Assembly: GCA_025084515.1 (NCBI GenBank)
Contig: JAJAGP010001999.1
Coordinates: forward strand, 1-64,000
Direction of reading: 5' to 3'
Origin: Ancistrus triradiatus
Lineage: Eukaryota; Chordata; Actinopteri; Siluriformes; Loricariidae
DNA: 64,000 nt
The notes beneath the pieces are model-generated. The model had not been told where the DNA came from, ran no database searches, and saw only the letters and a program-made list of their open reading frames with translations. Positions 11,377-21,782 of the stretch are shown here, in pieces. How positions within the stretch are numbered: position 1 is the stretch's first letter; every line of letters starts with the position of its first letter. The position numbers were made by a program, and so were the translations under genes.

Positions 11377-11990
11377 CTAACTGATAATTACGCCACCATA
11401 CTTTTGGGACAACACGGTTAATAAAAAAACCCCTGGAGCTTTTGATCGTTTGCAGGCGGCCTGGGCGGGACTGTAGGTCCGACTTGATAAGCTCCTTGGC
11501 AAAGGGTCTGCTCGCTGCGCCACCTCAATGTCATGTAGTGAACTAGGTAAATCGGCCCACGAAGTTTTAGCCAAGGCCACACTAACAGCAGCCTCAGATA
11601 AGGCAGGAGCCCTAGATAAAGCATCTGGTACCACATTACAGCAACCCTTCCGATAGTATACAACAAACGAGAAGGTCTGAAGGCGTAAGACCCATCTGGT
11701 CAAACGCGAAGAGGTTTTAGGGCAATTAAACGACCATGCTAAAGCACTATGGTTGGTATACACGTCGAAAACTTCACCCTCCAAATAATGCCGCCACTTC
11801 TCCACAGCCCACACAACAGCCAGGCATTCTTTTTCTGACATAGAATACCTCAATTCGGGTCCCCGCAGAGCACGTGAGGCAAACGCAATAACCCCACCTC
11901 GCTAGCATCACACTGAACTTGGAACTTACAAAGTTGCTTAGGCTGAGCCAAAACAGGGGATGTTTGCAATTAGTGCTTCAGTTCATCAAA
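11377..11990 (-). pseudogene. gypsy RNase H
   Basis: One open stretch begins YSMSEKECLAVVWAVEKW, followed by a DVYTNHSALAW block and GCCNVVPDALSR. These are the conserved stretches of the Ty3/gypsy RNase H. The usual TDH motif reads TNH, so one catalytic-region Asp is replaced. The coding text continues upstream into the RT connection domain. Confidence 0.88.
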
Positions 11991-12760
11991 AGCAATTTAA
12001 CATTGTACTGTCCACTCCCATTGAACTCCTTTCTTCTTAAGTTCATTGAGTGGTGCGACTATGTCTGCCAACCTAGGCACAAACCTGTGGTACCAGCCAA
12101 CCAATCCCAAAAATCTCTATAGGCTCTTTATATCTGTTGGGGCCGGGTAGGCAGCAATAGCACTTATTTTTTCTGGATCCACCTCCACTCCTCTTCCAGA
12201 GACAACATGTCCCAGAAAGGTCAGCTGTGTCTGGAACAATCAGCACTTTTTCACATTCAGTGTAAGACGGGCCTGATGTAGTTTCCGGAAGACCGCTTCC
12301 AGGTCACGCAGATGTTGTTCTGGGGGTTTGCGAAAACACAAAATATCATCGATATAAACAAACAGGCCTTACCCCTCAATTCTCTTCCCCACACTTCCCC
12401 TCAGACCGCTAAAGGTGGCTCCTGCATTGCCGCCACCCAAATGTGCATTACCCGTAACCTGCTATAGTCCTTGAGGCGTAATCATAGCAGTTTTTCTTTT
12501 TAACTACTCTCTTCTTCCATGGCCACCCTCCACTAACCACGCTGGAGGTCAAGGAACTAACCAATGAGCATCCGCAAAGAAAAAAAAACTCCAATAATTC
12601 ATGAATTAAGGCACAGGTCTGCATCATTGTGAGTTTTAAGCATTGAAGCCCCTGAAGTCCACACAAAAAAACGATACGAGCCAGCTTTCTTGGGGACCAA
12701 CACCCGCACCACGGAGAATCCCAAGATGAAGATTATGGCTCTATGATTTTCTGTTCCAAA
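11991..12760 (-). pseudogene. gypsy reverse transcriptase
   Basis: On the minus strand, PKKAGSYRF with a VDFRGFNA-like stretch lies near 12650-12710. The catalytic VYIDDIL lies near 12350. It is followed by QHLRDLEAVFRKL, then FLGHVVSGRGVEVDPEKI (about 12190) and FLGLVGWYHRFVP (about 12090). The middle of the palm (about 12380-12600) is scrambled by deletions and stops. Confidence 0.85.
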
Positions 12761-12904
12761 CTTTGTTTAAGATGCTCAGAAATAACGGCTTTCTTTTGGG
12801 GTGACACTCGATAGGCCCTACGTCGAATCGGGCGCTCACATTAGTATGAATCTGATGTGTTGACAATTCTGTAATGCCAGAGACTTTGTCCAAACAGTGG
12901 GCCA

Positions 12905-13410
12905 CCTTCTCTAAAAGTGGCTTAACTTAACTGGCCTGGACTCCAAGTCAAGGATATCAATTGGGGTCTTCAAGACGACTCTATGGACTGTCCATATAAA
13001 AGTTAACTGTTTGCCTAACCCTGCTCCCTGAAGATCATCACGAGTTTGGCGGAGGAAAGGATATTCTCTACCTCCCGCAACCCCATACCTCCCTTGGTGC
13101 GGTTTAAAAGAGATAAGCTGGCTTATGCACATAAAGTCCAAGCCGAGCAAAGCCGCATGCAGAGATGTTCATACTTCCAATACATAAAAGTAATTGGGTA
13201 CTTGCATATGGTAAGGGTAAGCAATCATGATTATCTTTGGCCATAGGCCACTGTTCTTGAGCGCATTGGCCATCATAAATTTCTGATAACTTTGCTTCAC
13301 CCAGCTCTTTACCAGGCCTCGTAAGGCAGGTCCACAATGTCCACTGCATTAGGGAATTAGGTACTACCAGTATCTAGTACTGCATCAACCTTGCATTCAT
13401 CAATTTCCCT
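12905..13410 (-). pseudogene. gypsy aspartic protease
   Basis: A VDAVLDTGST sequence at about 13365-13400 (minus) is the D-T-G active site of a retroviral-type protease. It is followed by frameshifted text ending in LGLDFM at about 13145, which corresponds to the conserved G(L/M)DFL region at the protease C-terminus. Confidence 0.75.
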
Positions 13411-14920
13411 GGGATGACAAGAAGTGATGGCACACTTCAGCGTAGCCAGCTCACCAGGTATCATTCCTCTCCTGATGTTTTCTACCTTTTAGTAGACGAC
13501 TTCTTTAATGCCATGCCCGATCGGTGGATTAGATTGTTGCACCCGATTCCAGTATTCTTTGGATTACTACTGTCTTACTCCAATCCTTCTATGAGGACCC
13601 CCCACCTTAACCATTTTGATCTACTGTCGAAACCACACCACGCAAGCCACTGCCAACTGGCCATCCTTGGGTTACAAGCACCCAGATTCGACGTACGATC
13701 TCCTCCTCAGCATTTCAGTCTCCATTTAAGGCACAGGGGAGGCCCGTGATCATAAGCAAAGTCCCTTATACAACACCCCGAGTGGGGGCGTTTGTTATAT
13801 TCATTCGAAGAGCTGTTCTTCATCTCGGACTGGTAGCAGTGGGTAAGAATGCCTCCAAAAAGGCACTCTTGACGTCGTCCAATTAGTTACCTGGCTACGG
13901 CTGCTAACCCCACTACGTGCTGGGCCTTTAAGCACAGTATTCAGCGTCCAAATCATTCCCAGTCACTCATGGTCGGAGAGCAAGGAGTTTTCACACTGTT
14001 CTACAAATCCATCACTTCTGCTGAACTCCTCGCTTGACAAATCCGGAAACGTCATGCTTATGGGGGGTTTAGTGCAGCGTCAATTGCAATGGGGGAGTGG
14101 TACCTTCAGCCTCTGCTGGGGCATAATCATGGGCATGCACCGGCAGGGGGTGGGAAGACCCCGTGGGCCTCCCAACACAATGTGTGGTTCTTATTCTTAA
14201 AATCTTCTTAATCTCGTCTTGCCAACCGTTGTCTTACGTTCGCAGACAGGCCGCAAGGGTTTGGTCTAAATGCTGTAACACCGTGCATCAACCTAAGCCT
14301 CGGCTTCTTCAGCACTTTTTTGCTGCAATCGCAGCTCTAAGGCCCTCCTCCCCGATGGGAGTGCACTATCTACTAACCCTACCTCTACCCTCCTTGAAAA
14401 GAAATTGGGGGACTTTCCAGGTTTCGCAGCCCTCTTTAACTGCCGGAAGCTGGCTTACCGGGCCACTCCCTCTAAATCTCTTTCTTCACTATCTGTCGAG
14501 GTTCATGCTCCTCTGGGGCACGAATATACAATAGATTCCAACAAACTTGGGCGTTCAGAACAGCACTTGCGCTCGCCGCCTAACAGTGTGACATGTTGTG
14601 CCGCTGTTCTCCCTTGGCCTGACTATCATCGGGAACTTCAATCACCAGGGAAGTATTTAAATTATCCCCCCCTACCCCCGGCAAACTTGTCTGAGACATA
14701 AGGCCAAATCAGTTAATGATAAATAAAAAAACACAAATCAATACTAAATAAACACATAACAACCATCACTAATTTATATTACAGTACTGTAATGGGCTGC
14801 ATAAAACAGTGACATATGCTTTGCTTGCCTCAATGCTATCCCCCAAATTATCACCGTATACAGATAGTCATAACCTCATTATAGACATTAATATGTTCCC
14901 CAACGGGCCACCACCTCTTC
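13411..14920 (-). other. gypsy 5' interior (presumed gag), unrecognisable
   Basis: By position, between the 5' LTR (right) and the protease, this should be gag. I see no zinc knuckle and no convincing Gag peptide, and open frames on both strands are short. The tRNA primer site next to 14920 is not clear. A TGGTGGCCC word lies about 10 bases inside, which is only a weak candidate. Confidence 0.5.
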
Positions 14921-15774
14921 TGTAACTATCCCACCCTACTACAGATTATTCAAGGGAGACCGCCTAAACCAACTAAATCAAGGGACAGGCATTAAGACCA
15001 TCAAACCTATGGCGGGACTACCATATGAATAACAGCAAGCAGTCCTCCACATACACGCCCTCAAATATCATCGACATAAATCATAAATGTATAGCATTTG
15101 AAAAGAACATCTTTGACAACCCAAAACATCGGGTATACCAAACGTGTATTTTCCCACACGCAATCACACAATCAAACAGGTTTAAACCATTTCCCCATCT
15201 TCCCACGCCCCCCCGTCACAATTATCCCCCAAATTATCACAAAGTTCACCAGTTCGTCGCACGAATTCAGTCCATACGGCGGCACAGCGCATGTCTTATC
15301 AGGAGTGAAGCAGGGCAAGAGCGTTAACCTGAAGCTGTCAGACTCCCTCACCACCACCGCCCAAGATGAATTTCAAACTTCCCGCCGCAGCTTTTCATGT
15401 CTTCCTGGCATCAGAAGACAGGTTTTCCCCGAACAGCGCTAACGAAAGTCTCCAACCACATGGTCGTTTTGGTGTCCGACGCTCAAAGGATTCCCCGTTC
15501 CTCATGCCGCATTCACTCAATAGTTCCTGTCAAGACCGACCGTACCGCCGTTGCCGCCATCAAAAAACCAATAGACATCGCCCCCCTGTCCCCGGAAATG
15601 TCCATCATTTTATAGTCTTGTCCCGTAATCACATATCAAGAACAAAAAAACGACCTATCAATAAACCAACAGCATATTCATCCGGTTGACAGTACAAAAA
15701 TGACAATCATAACAATTCATTACATAGACTACAAAATAAAAATAAAAAGAAACTGTTACTGTAATTTTGTTACA
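14921..15774 (-). repeat. gypsy 5' LTR (right)
   Basis: About 854 bp. Begins TGTAACTATCC and ends TTTTGTTACA. It pairs with the left LTR over its whole length. It is about 50 bp shorter, mostly because the left copy has extra single bases. Confidence 0.88.
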
Positions 15775-16338
15775 AAGTAATACCTAGTTTTATAGAGCCA
15801 GTGTTAGTTATTTTAAATTCATCACTTACCTTTGGTTATGTGCCCAAATCCTTTAAGTTTGCTGTTATCAATCCACTGATTAAAAAAGCCAATCTTGACC
15901 CTTGTGTGATATCTAATTATAGACCAATTTCAAATCTACCGTTTCTGTCCAAAATCTTAGAAAAAGCCACTGCAGCTTACTCAAGCTTTACTCAAGCTGC
16001 TTTCGTCATCAGCTCCAGCCCTATCATACCCGGGCCACTTAATGACGATGTGCATACTTCACTTTTTATTTGAACTATGACTCCATGCCTTTAGTTTCGT
16101 TCTTAGATTTATCATCTATGCCGCCCAAAGAGTTTGGGTCCCTTTTTGAGTCTTGATCCTCCCAAGGTTTCTTCCTATAACACTCAGGGAGGTTTCCTTG
16201 CAACTGTCGCCCTAGGCTTGCTCAATTTGGGATTGGACATAGTTATTAGGAGATAATCTAAACTTGTAAAGTTGGTTTGAGACAATGCTCCATTGTAAAA
16301 AGCACTATATAAATAAATTTGACTTGATTTGATAGTGA
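15775..16338 (+). mobile_element. L2-type LINE copy L2-1, right part
   Basis: Resumes L2-1 directly after the gypsy target duplication. It has about 190 bp of reverse transcriptase N-terminus (the NSSLTFGYVPKSFK block and SNYRPISNLPFLSKILEKA). It then jumps at about 15968 to the 3' untranslated region, so about 1.4 kb including the catalytic YADD region is deleted. The end is the family 3' terminus AGCACTATATAAATAAA followed by a TTGAC-type tail. Confidence 0.9.
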
Positions 16339-16405
16339 CCACTCCTCTCTGGGCTGTCAGGGCTGTTGATACCTGCCCATTAAATTGCCTCATGTTCTAT
16401 GCACT

Positions 16406-17102
16406 TGTAACACTGGAGCGGAATGGAAAGACGAGACGCACGCAGGTTCTAGTAGAAATGAATTTAATAATGTAAAATACAACAAAAGGAAACACAGCGA
16501 ACAGAAAACAGGCAAAGCCAGAATACGGGTACGGAATGGAAAACAGGTGCGGACTGAAAACGGGTGCGAACATAAACTAAGCCGAAGCCGGATAACGGGT
16601 ACAAAACGAAAACAGACAGGGACTGAAAACGGATAGTAACACAAACTAAGCCGAAGCCGATAATGGGTACAAAATGAAAACAGGCAGAGACTGAAAACGG
16701 GTAGTAACACAAACTAAGACGAAGCCGTATAACGGGTGGAAAAACAAAACCAACACGGAAGTAACTAAAGAAGCAATACCTGACGGACGGGGCAATAGCG
16801 GAGGAGCGCGGAGGGCAGGAGCGGAACTGATACCCATATGAGGCTGAATAAACCGCGAGTAATGTCTCTCGCGAACGTCCTTAAATAGGAAGCCCCACAG
16901 CTGAGTTCAATAATCAGTCCGATCGAGGTGGGGCTTCCGGATAGGTCCGCAGGACTGATGAGGCGGTCCATAATGCCGTGAGTGATGCAACTCACGGCAC
17001 AGCTCAGTAATCCAAAACACAGGGTTCTTAGGTGAGGTGTGACAGCACTGCAGATGCAGAAGTCACGTGCATACCGTATATGGTGCATGCAGGAACACAC
17101 AC
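16406..17102 (-). mobile_element. probable solo LTR with internal 69-bp repeat
   Basis: On the minus strand this reads as an LTR: a promoter-like GC-rich part, then CTATTTAAGG at about 16885, a T-rich middle, an ATTAAA signal near 16462 and an ending GTGTTACA. About 2.5 tandem copies of a 69-bp unit (CACAAACTAAGCCGAAGCCG class) lie at 16570-16735. No target duplication is obvious. Long minus frames through it are low-complexity text, not a gene. Confidence 0.55.
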
Positions 17103-17648
17103 ATTAACAAATACACAATTATTAGTAGACATTGTGCATACATAGTGTTATTATTAGAAATCATGTATAATCGAATTCTAACTCTTGAAACATGATTGCC
17201 GTGAGAAATTCCACTAAACATTCTTTGGATGTGGGGGTTGTTGTGTCATTACCAAGACAAAAGGTGCTAAATGCTTCACAGCATTGGGGTGAGTCAGTGA
17301 GTGGACTTTTTGACTGATGAGGAAAATTTAGCACTTTCACAGTTTGACTTCTGAAGTATATGAGTAGATCTTTTTCCATCTGCAAGCTGCAAAAGCACCA
17401 CAGATAGTCCAGATATTTATCAAAGGCATCTTTGCCTGAGAGGAACTATGGCTTACCTGGTTTCTGACTAGGTAACCTAATTCACTTTATACTTTCTGAA
17501 CAACCGTGCCATTGTCGTGCAGTGAGTAGGGTGTGTCCAAAGCTTCACTATTTTATATGCTGCTGGCACCAGATCTAGGGGATATGTGAGATAGCACCAA
17601 CTGATACATAGGCTGGGCAGCATCTGTGTATTAGTCAATGCACTAGCA
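17103..17648. other. no recognisable feature
   Basis: Unique-looking sequence. A 75-codon minus frame at 17161-17385 shows no motif I recognise. There are no repeat ends. Confidence 0.45.
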
Positions 17649-17650
17649 TA

Positions 17651-18153
17651 CAGGGGTTAGACAATGAAACTGAAACACCTGTCATTTTAGTGTGGGAGGT
17701 TTCATGGCTAAATTGGACCAGTCTGGTGGCCAATCTTCATTAATTGCACATTGCACCAAAATATTTTGCTCAAAATATTGCAATGCACACAATATTATTG
17801 GTGACATACCAGAGTTCAAATGGTTTGATGAACATGAAAGTGAAGTTGAACATCTCCCATGGCCTGCACAGTCACCAGTTTATTAGTAAATAGTAAATAT
17901 TATTGAGCCACTTTGGGGTGTTTTGGAGAAACGAGTCAGGAAACGTTTTCCTCCAACAGCATCACGTAGTGACCTGGCCACTATCCTGCAAGAAGAATGG
18001 CTTAAAATCCCTCTGACCACTGTGCAGGACTTGTATATGTCATTTCCAAGACGAATTGACACTGTATTGGCCGCAAAAGGAGGCCCTACACCATACTAAT
18101 AAATTATTGTGGTCTAAAATGACAGGTGTTTCAGTTTCATTGTCTAACCCCTG
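17651..18153 (+). mobile_element. Tc1 deletion derivative, copy D1
   Basis: Bounded by CAGGGGTTAGACAATGAAAC and its inverse at the right end, with TA on both sides (17649-50 and 18154-55). The interior keeps only the C-terminal third of a Tc1-like transposase: an HLPWPAQSP block, EPLWGVLEK, LATILQEEWLKIP, SFPRRIDTVLAAKGG. A near-identical deleted copy is at 62973-63477, so this is a non-autonomous subfamily of about 505 bp. Confidence 0.9.
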
Positions 18154-18183
18154 TATGTCTTAATTGATCCCAGCACAAGTTTA

Positions 18184-19286
18184 CAGTGGTGTGAAAAAGT
18201 CTTTGCCCCCTTGATTTCCTTTTTTTTTTTTTGCATGTTTGTCACACTTAGGTGTTTCGGAACATCAAACCAATTTAAATATTAGTCAAAGACAACACAA
18301 AATACAGTTTTTAAATGAAGGTGTTTATTATTAAGGGAGGAAAAAAATCCAAACCAACATGGCCCTGTGTGAAAAAGTGATTGCCCCCCCCCCCCTTTGT
18401 TAAAACATGATTTAACTATGGTTTATCACACCTGAGTTAACTGTCTCTAACCACAGCCAGGCATGAGTATTGCCACACCTGTTTTCAATCAAGACGTCAA
18501 CTAAATAGAACTTGCCTGACAAAGTGAAGTACACCTTTCTTAACAGCTCCACATCATCCCAAGATCCAACGAAATTCAGGAACAATTGAAAATAAAGTAA
18601 TTGAGATCTATCAGTCTGGAAAGGGTTATAAAGCCATTTCTACAGCTTTGGGACTCCAGTGAACCACAGTGAGAGCCATTATCCACGAATGGCGAAGACG
18701 TGGAACAGTGGTGAACCTTCCCAGGAGTGGCCAGCCGACCAAAATTACCTTGACAACTCATCCAAAAGGTCACAAAAGTCCCCGCAACAACATCCAAAGA
18801 ACAAAGGGCAAAAATGGCCTGCATGGCAGAGTTCTAAAACGAAAACCACTGCTGAGCAAAAAGAACATTAAAGCTCGTCTCAATTTTTCCAGACAACATC
18901 ATGATGATCCCCAAGACTTTTGGGAAACATTCTGTGGACTGATGAGACAAAAGTTGAACTGTTTGGAAGGTGCCTGTTCCATAACATCTGGCGTAAAAGT
19001 AACACAGCATTTCAGAAAAAGAACATTATACCAACAGTAAAATATGGTAGTGGTAGTGTGATGGTCTGGGGCCGTTTTGCTACTTCAGGACCTGAAAGAC
19101 GTGCTGTGAAATGAAACTATGAATTCTGCTGTCTACCAACAAATCCTGAAGGCCATCTGTTCATGACCTCAAGCTGAAACAAACTTGGGTCTGCATCAGG
19201 ACAATGATCCAAAACACACCAGCAAGTCCACCTCTGAATGGCTGAAGAAAATCAAAATGAAGACGTTGGAGTGGCCTAGTCAAAGT
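18184..19286 (+). mobile_element. Tc1-like transposon E, 3' truncated
   Basis: Starts CAGTGGTGTGAAAAAG after TA (18182-83). It has a long 5' terminal region with an internal repeat of the end (GTGTGAAAAAGTG at about 18367). The transposase then reads in several frames: helix-turn-helix region, RTKGKNGLHGRVLKRKPLLS, LWTDETKVELFG (first catalytic Asp) and SVMVWGRFATSG. It breaks at about 19286 in the TLEWPSQS block, where the 3' tail of an L2 LINE begins. The last catalytic residue region and the right end are gone. Confidence 0.88.
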
Positions 19287-19644
19287 CAAATCAAGTCAGA
19301 TTTATTTATATAGCACTTGTTTACAATGGAGCATTGTCTGAAAGCAACTTTACAATTTTGAATTATCTCCTAATATCTATGTCCAATCCCAAATTGAGCC
19401 AGCTTAGGGTGACAGTGGCAAGGAAAATCTCCCTAAGTGTTATGAGGAAGAAACCTTGGGAGGAACAAGACTCAAAAAGGGACCCAACCACCTTGGGTGG
19501 TGAAGATGATAAATCTAAGAATGAAACTAATTTATCTAAACTAATAAGTCATAGTCATAGTTAAAATAAAATGTAAAATATGGAAAGTTGCTGGCGGTCC
19601 CACTAATAAAACTAATAAAAGGCCATCATTTGGTTTGGCTGATA

Positions 19645-21006
19645 CAGTGGGGCAAAAAAGTATTGCCACTGATTGTGTAAGTTCTCACAGACCTGTAACT
19701 TCGTTAACCTCCACTCGTTACCTGTATTAATGGCACCTGTTTGACCTTGTTATCTGTATAAAAGACACCTGTTCACAGCCTCCAACAGTCAGACTCCAAA
19801 CTCGAGACCAAAGAGCAGTTGAAAGACACCAGGAGGAAAATTGTAGACCTGCACCAGGCTGTGAAGGCTGCAAGCAGGTTGGTGTGAATAAATCAACTGT
19901 AGGAGCAATTGTAAGAAAATGGAGGACATACAAGACCATTGATAATCTCCTTTGATCTGGGGCTCCATGCAAGATCTCATCCCGTGGGGTCAAAATGTTC
20001 ATGAGAAGGGTGAGCAAAAATCCCAGAACTACACGGAGGGAGCTGAAGAATGACCTGCAGAGAGTTGGGACTAAAGTAACAAGGCTACCATCAGTAACAC
20101 ACTACGCCGAGAGGGACTCAGATCCTGCAGTGCCAAGCGTGTCCCCCTGCATAAACCAGTACATGTCCAGACCCATCTGAAGTTTGCTAGAGAGCATATG
20201 GATGATCCAGAAGAAGAATGGGAGAATATCATGTGGTCAGATGAAACCAAAATAGAATTTTTTGGTAAAAATTTTTTTTTTGAAAAAATTCATCTCGTCG
20301 CGTTTGGTGGAAGAAAAATGCTGAGTTGCACCATACCTACTGTGAAGCATGGGGGTGGAAACTTCATACTTTGGGGCTGTTTTTCTGCAAAGAGGACAGG
20401 ACGACTGATCCGTGGTAAGGGAAGAATGAACGGGGCAATGTATCGTGAGAGTTTAAGCCAAAACCTCCTTCCATCAGTGAGAGCATTGAAGATGGAATAT
20501 GGCTGAGTCTTCCAGCATGACAATGATCCCAAACACACCGCTCGGGCAAACAAAGGAGTCTCTCCGTAAAAAGCATTTCAAGGTTCTGGAGTGGCCTAGC
20601 CAGTCTCCAGACCTCAACCTCATGGAACATTTGTGGAGGGAGTTGAAAGTCGGTGTTGCCCCAAAACAACACTGCTCTAGTGGAGATCTGTATGGAGGAA
20701 TGGGCCAAAATACCAGCTACAGTTTGTGCAAATCTGGTGAAGACTTACAGGAAACGTTTGACCTCCTGTCATTGCCAACTAAGGTTATGTTATAAAGTAT
20801 TGAGTTGAACCAAATTTATTGACCAAATACTTATTTTCTACCATAATTTACAATTAAATTCTTTAAAAATCCTTCCCGGATTTTTTTTCTCATTTTGTCT
20901 CTCATAGGTAAAGTGTACCTATGATGAAAATTACAGACTTCTCTCATCTTTCAATGTAGGAGAACTTGCACAATCAGTGACTGACTAAATACATGTTTCC
21001 CCACTG
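19645..21006 (+). mobile_element. Tc1-like transposon A1
   Basis: Ends are CAGTGGGGCAAAAAAGTATT and its inverse, with TA duplication at 19643-44 and 21007-08. Full length, 1362 bp, one transposase frame set on the plus strand. It inserted into an L2 at GCTGATATGTAC. Confidence 0.95.
19801..20795 (+). pseudogene. Tc1 transposase of A1
   Basis: Cut-and-paste DDE transposase in fragments. The order is an N-terminal paired-like DNA-binding part (KTKEQ..RRKIVDLHQAVKA-like), MRRVSKNPRTTRRELKNDL, and MWSDETKIEFFGKN (first Asp). Next are RKMLSCTIPTVKHGGGN, NDPKHTARAN (second Asp, split by a stop), and SPDLNLMEHLWRELK (Glu position). The start codon is lost (GAG at the usual ATG), and there are at least four frameshifts or stops. 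Confidence 0.88.
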
Positions 21007-21092
21007 TATGTACAGCAGTGTATCATCTGCATAGCAGTGGAAACTAATGCCATGTTTCGAATAATTGAGCCTAGTGGCAGCAAAAAGGTGGA

Positions 21093-21780
21093 TACGGTGA
21101 AAACTCCATGTGTTCCGGGTCTAGGATCTGACAAGCAGGAATCCAGCTTTGTTTTTCAGGACTGTAACCCTCCCAGTCCACCAAATACTGTAATCCACTG
21201 GCACACCGATGGGAATTGAGAAGACCCTTGACAGTTTATGCAGGCACACAATCAATAATATGAGCCCCCGGTGGTGCAGGTAGTGTGGCAAAGGTCCAGG
21301 ATGAAGGGCTTGAGCAATGATGCATGAGGCATTGATTGCATGTGTTTGGGTAGTTTTAGCTGATATGTTATCTCATTGATCTGTTTAACGATAGGATAGT
21401 GGCAAATATAGTGTGCTTGTAACTTCTTACTGCCGTAACAGAAGCAAATATCTTTGGTAGACAGACACACTTGGGCCTCTTGACAGAAATGGGGTGCCTT
21501 ACTGCAATATCAATTGACTTGTGCCCTTGGAGGACCTGCTCCATATCTTTCTTGATCCTGCCCCCAAACCGCCTCACTTCGCTTGAACAAATTGTCAACT
21601 GCTGGGGTGCTGGTGGGTGTTGGGTCCCACAAAAGCAAAGGAAGGTTGACACAAGACGAAGTACCAGTAAGTGCCTACCCGCATTGGAAAATCAGTCACA
21701 TTCACCTCGGCTTCCCACTTCGTACTCTAATTGTCCATCAAGAGCCCATCAGCAGCAAGATTGCTCCCCATGTAAGTACA
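21093..21780 (-). pseudogene. Ty3/gypsy pol scrap, integrase C-terminus
   Basis: On the minus strand LSTKDICF, then HYPIVKQINEITYQLKLP and HASLLKPF (about 21300-21480) match the C-terminal domain of gypsy integrases just before the chromodomain position. The surrounding 300-bp flanks are not recognisable. No LTR is attached. Confidence 0.75.
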
Positions 21781-21782
21781 TA

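Larger units (their letters stand above)
9329..15774 (-). mobile_element. Ty3/gypsy LTR retrotransposon, complete but dead
   Basis: Two direct repeats (9329-10233 and 14921-15774) begin TGTAA and end GTTAC(A). They flank a 4.7-kb interior that encodes, on the minus strand from right to left, protease, reverse transcriptase, RNase H and integrase. A polypurine tract abuts the left repeat, which is therefore the 3' LTR. The target duplication is AAGT (9325-9328 and 15775-15778), inside an L2 LINE. Reading frames carry many stops and frameshifts. The PR-RT-RH-IN order identifies Ty3/gypsy rather than Copia. Confidence 0.92.
19287..21092 (-). mobile_element. L2 LINE copy L2-2, split by a Tc1
   Basis: A minus-strand L2 3' end (19287-19642: 3' tail, 3' UTR, and a short coding scrap with GGTCCCACTAATA) continues at 21007-21092 with the RT stretch just upstream of YADD (minus peptide MLPLGSIIRNMAL type). 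The Tc1 at 19645-21006 interrupts the two parts. The copy at 35330-35420 shows the uninterrupted sequence. Most of ORF2 is deleted. Confidence 0.88.

Noticed and set aside
14895..14920. Clear tRNA primer-binding site of the gypsy element
   Set aside because: A TGGTGGCCC word is present but offset from the LTR edge, and I could not match it to a tRNA 3' end.
16390..16837. Overlapping minus ORFs rich in Ser, Phe and Val near 16.4-16.8 kb
   Set aside because: They run through the 69-bp tandem repeat of an LTR-like sequence. Three frames look alike.
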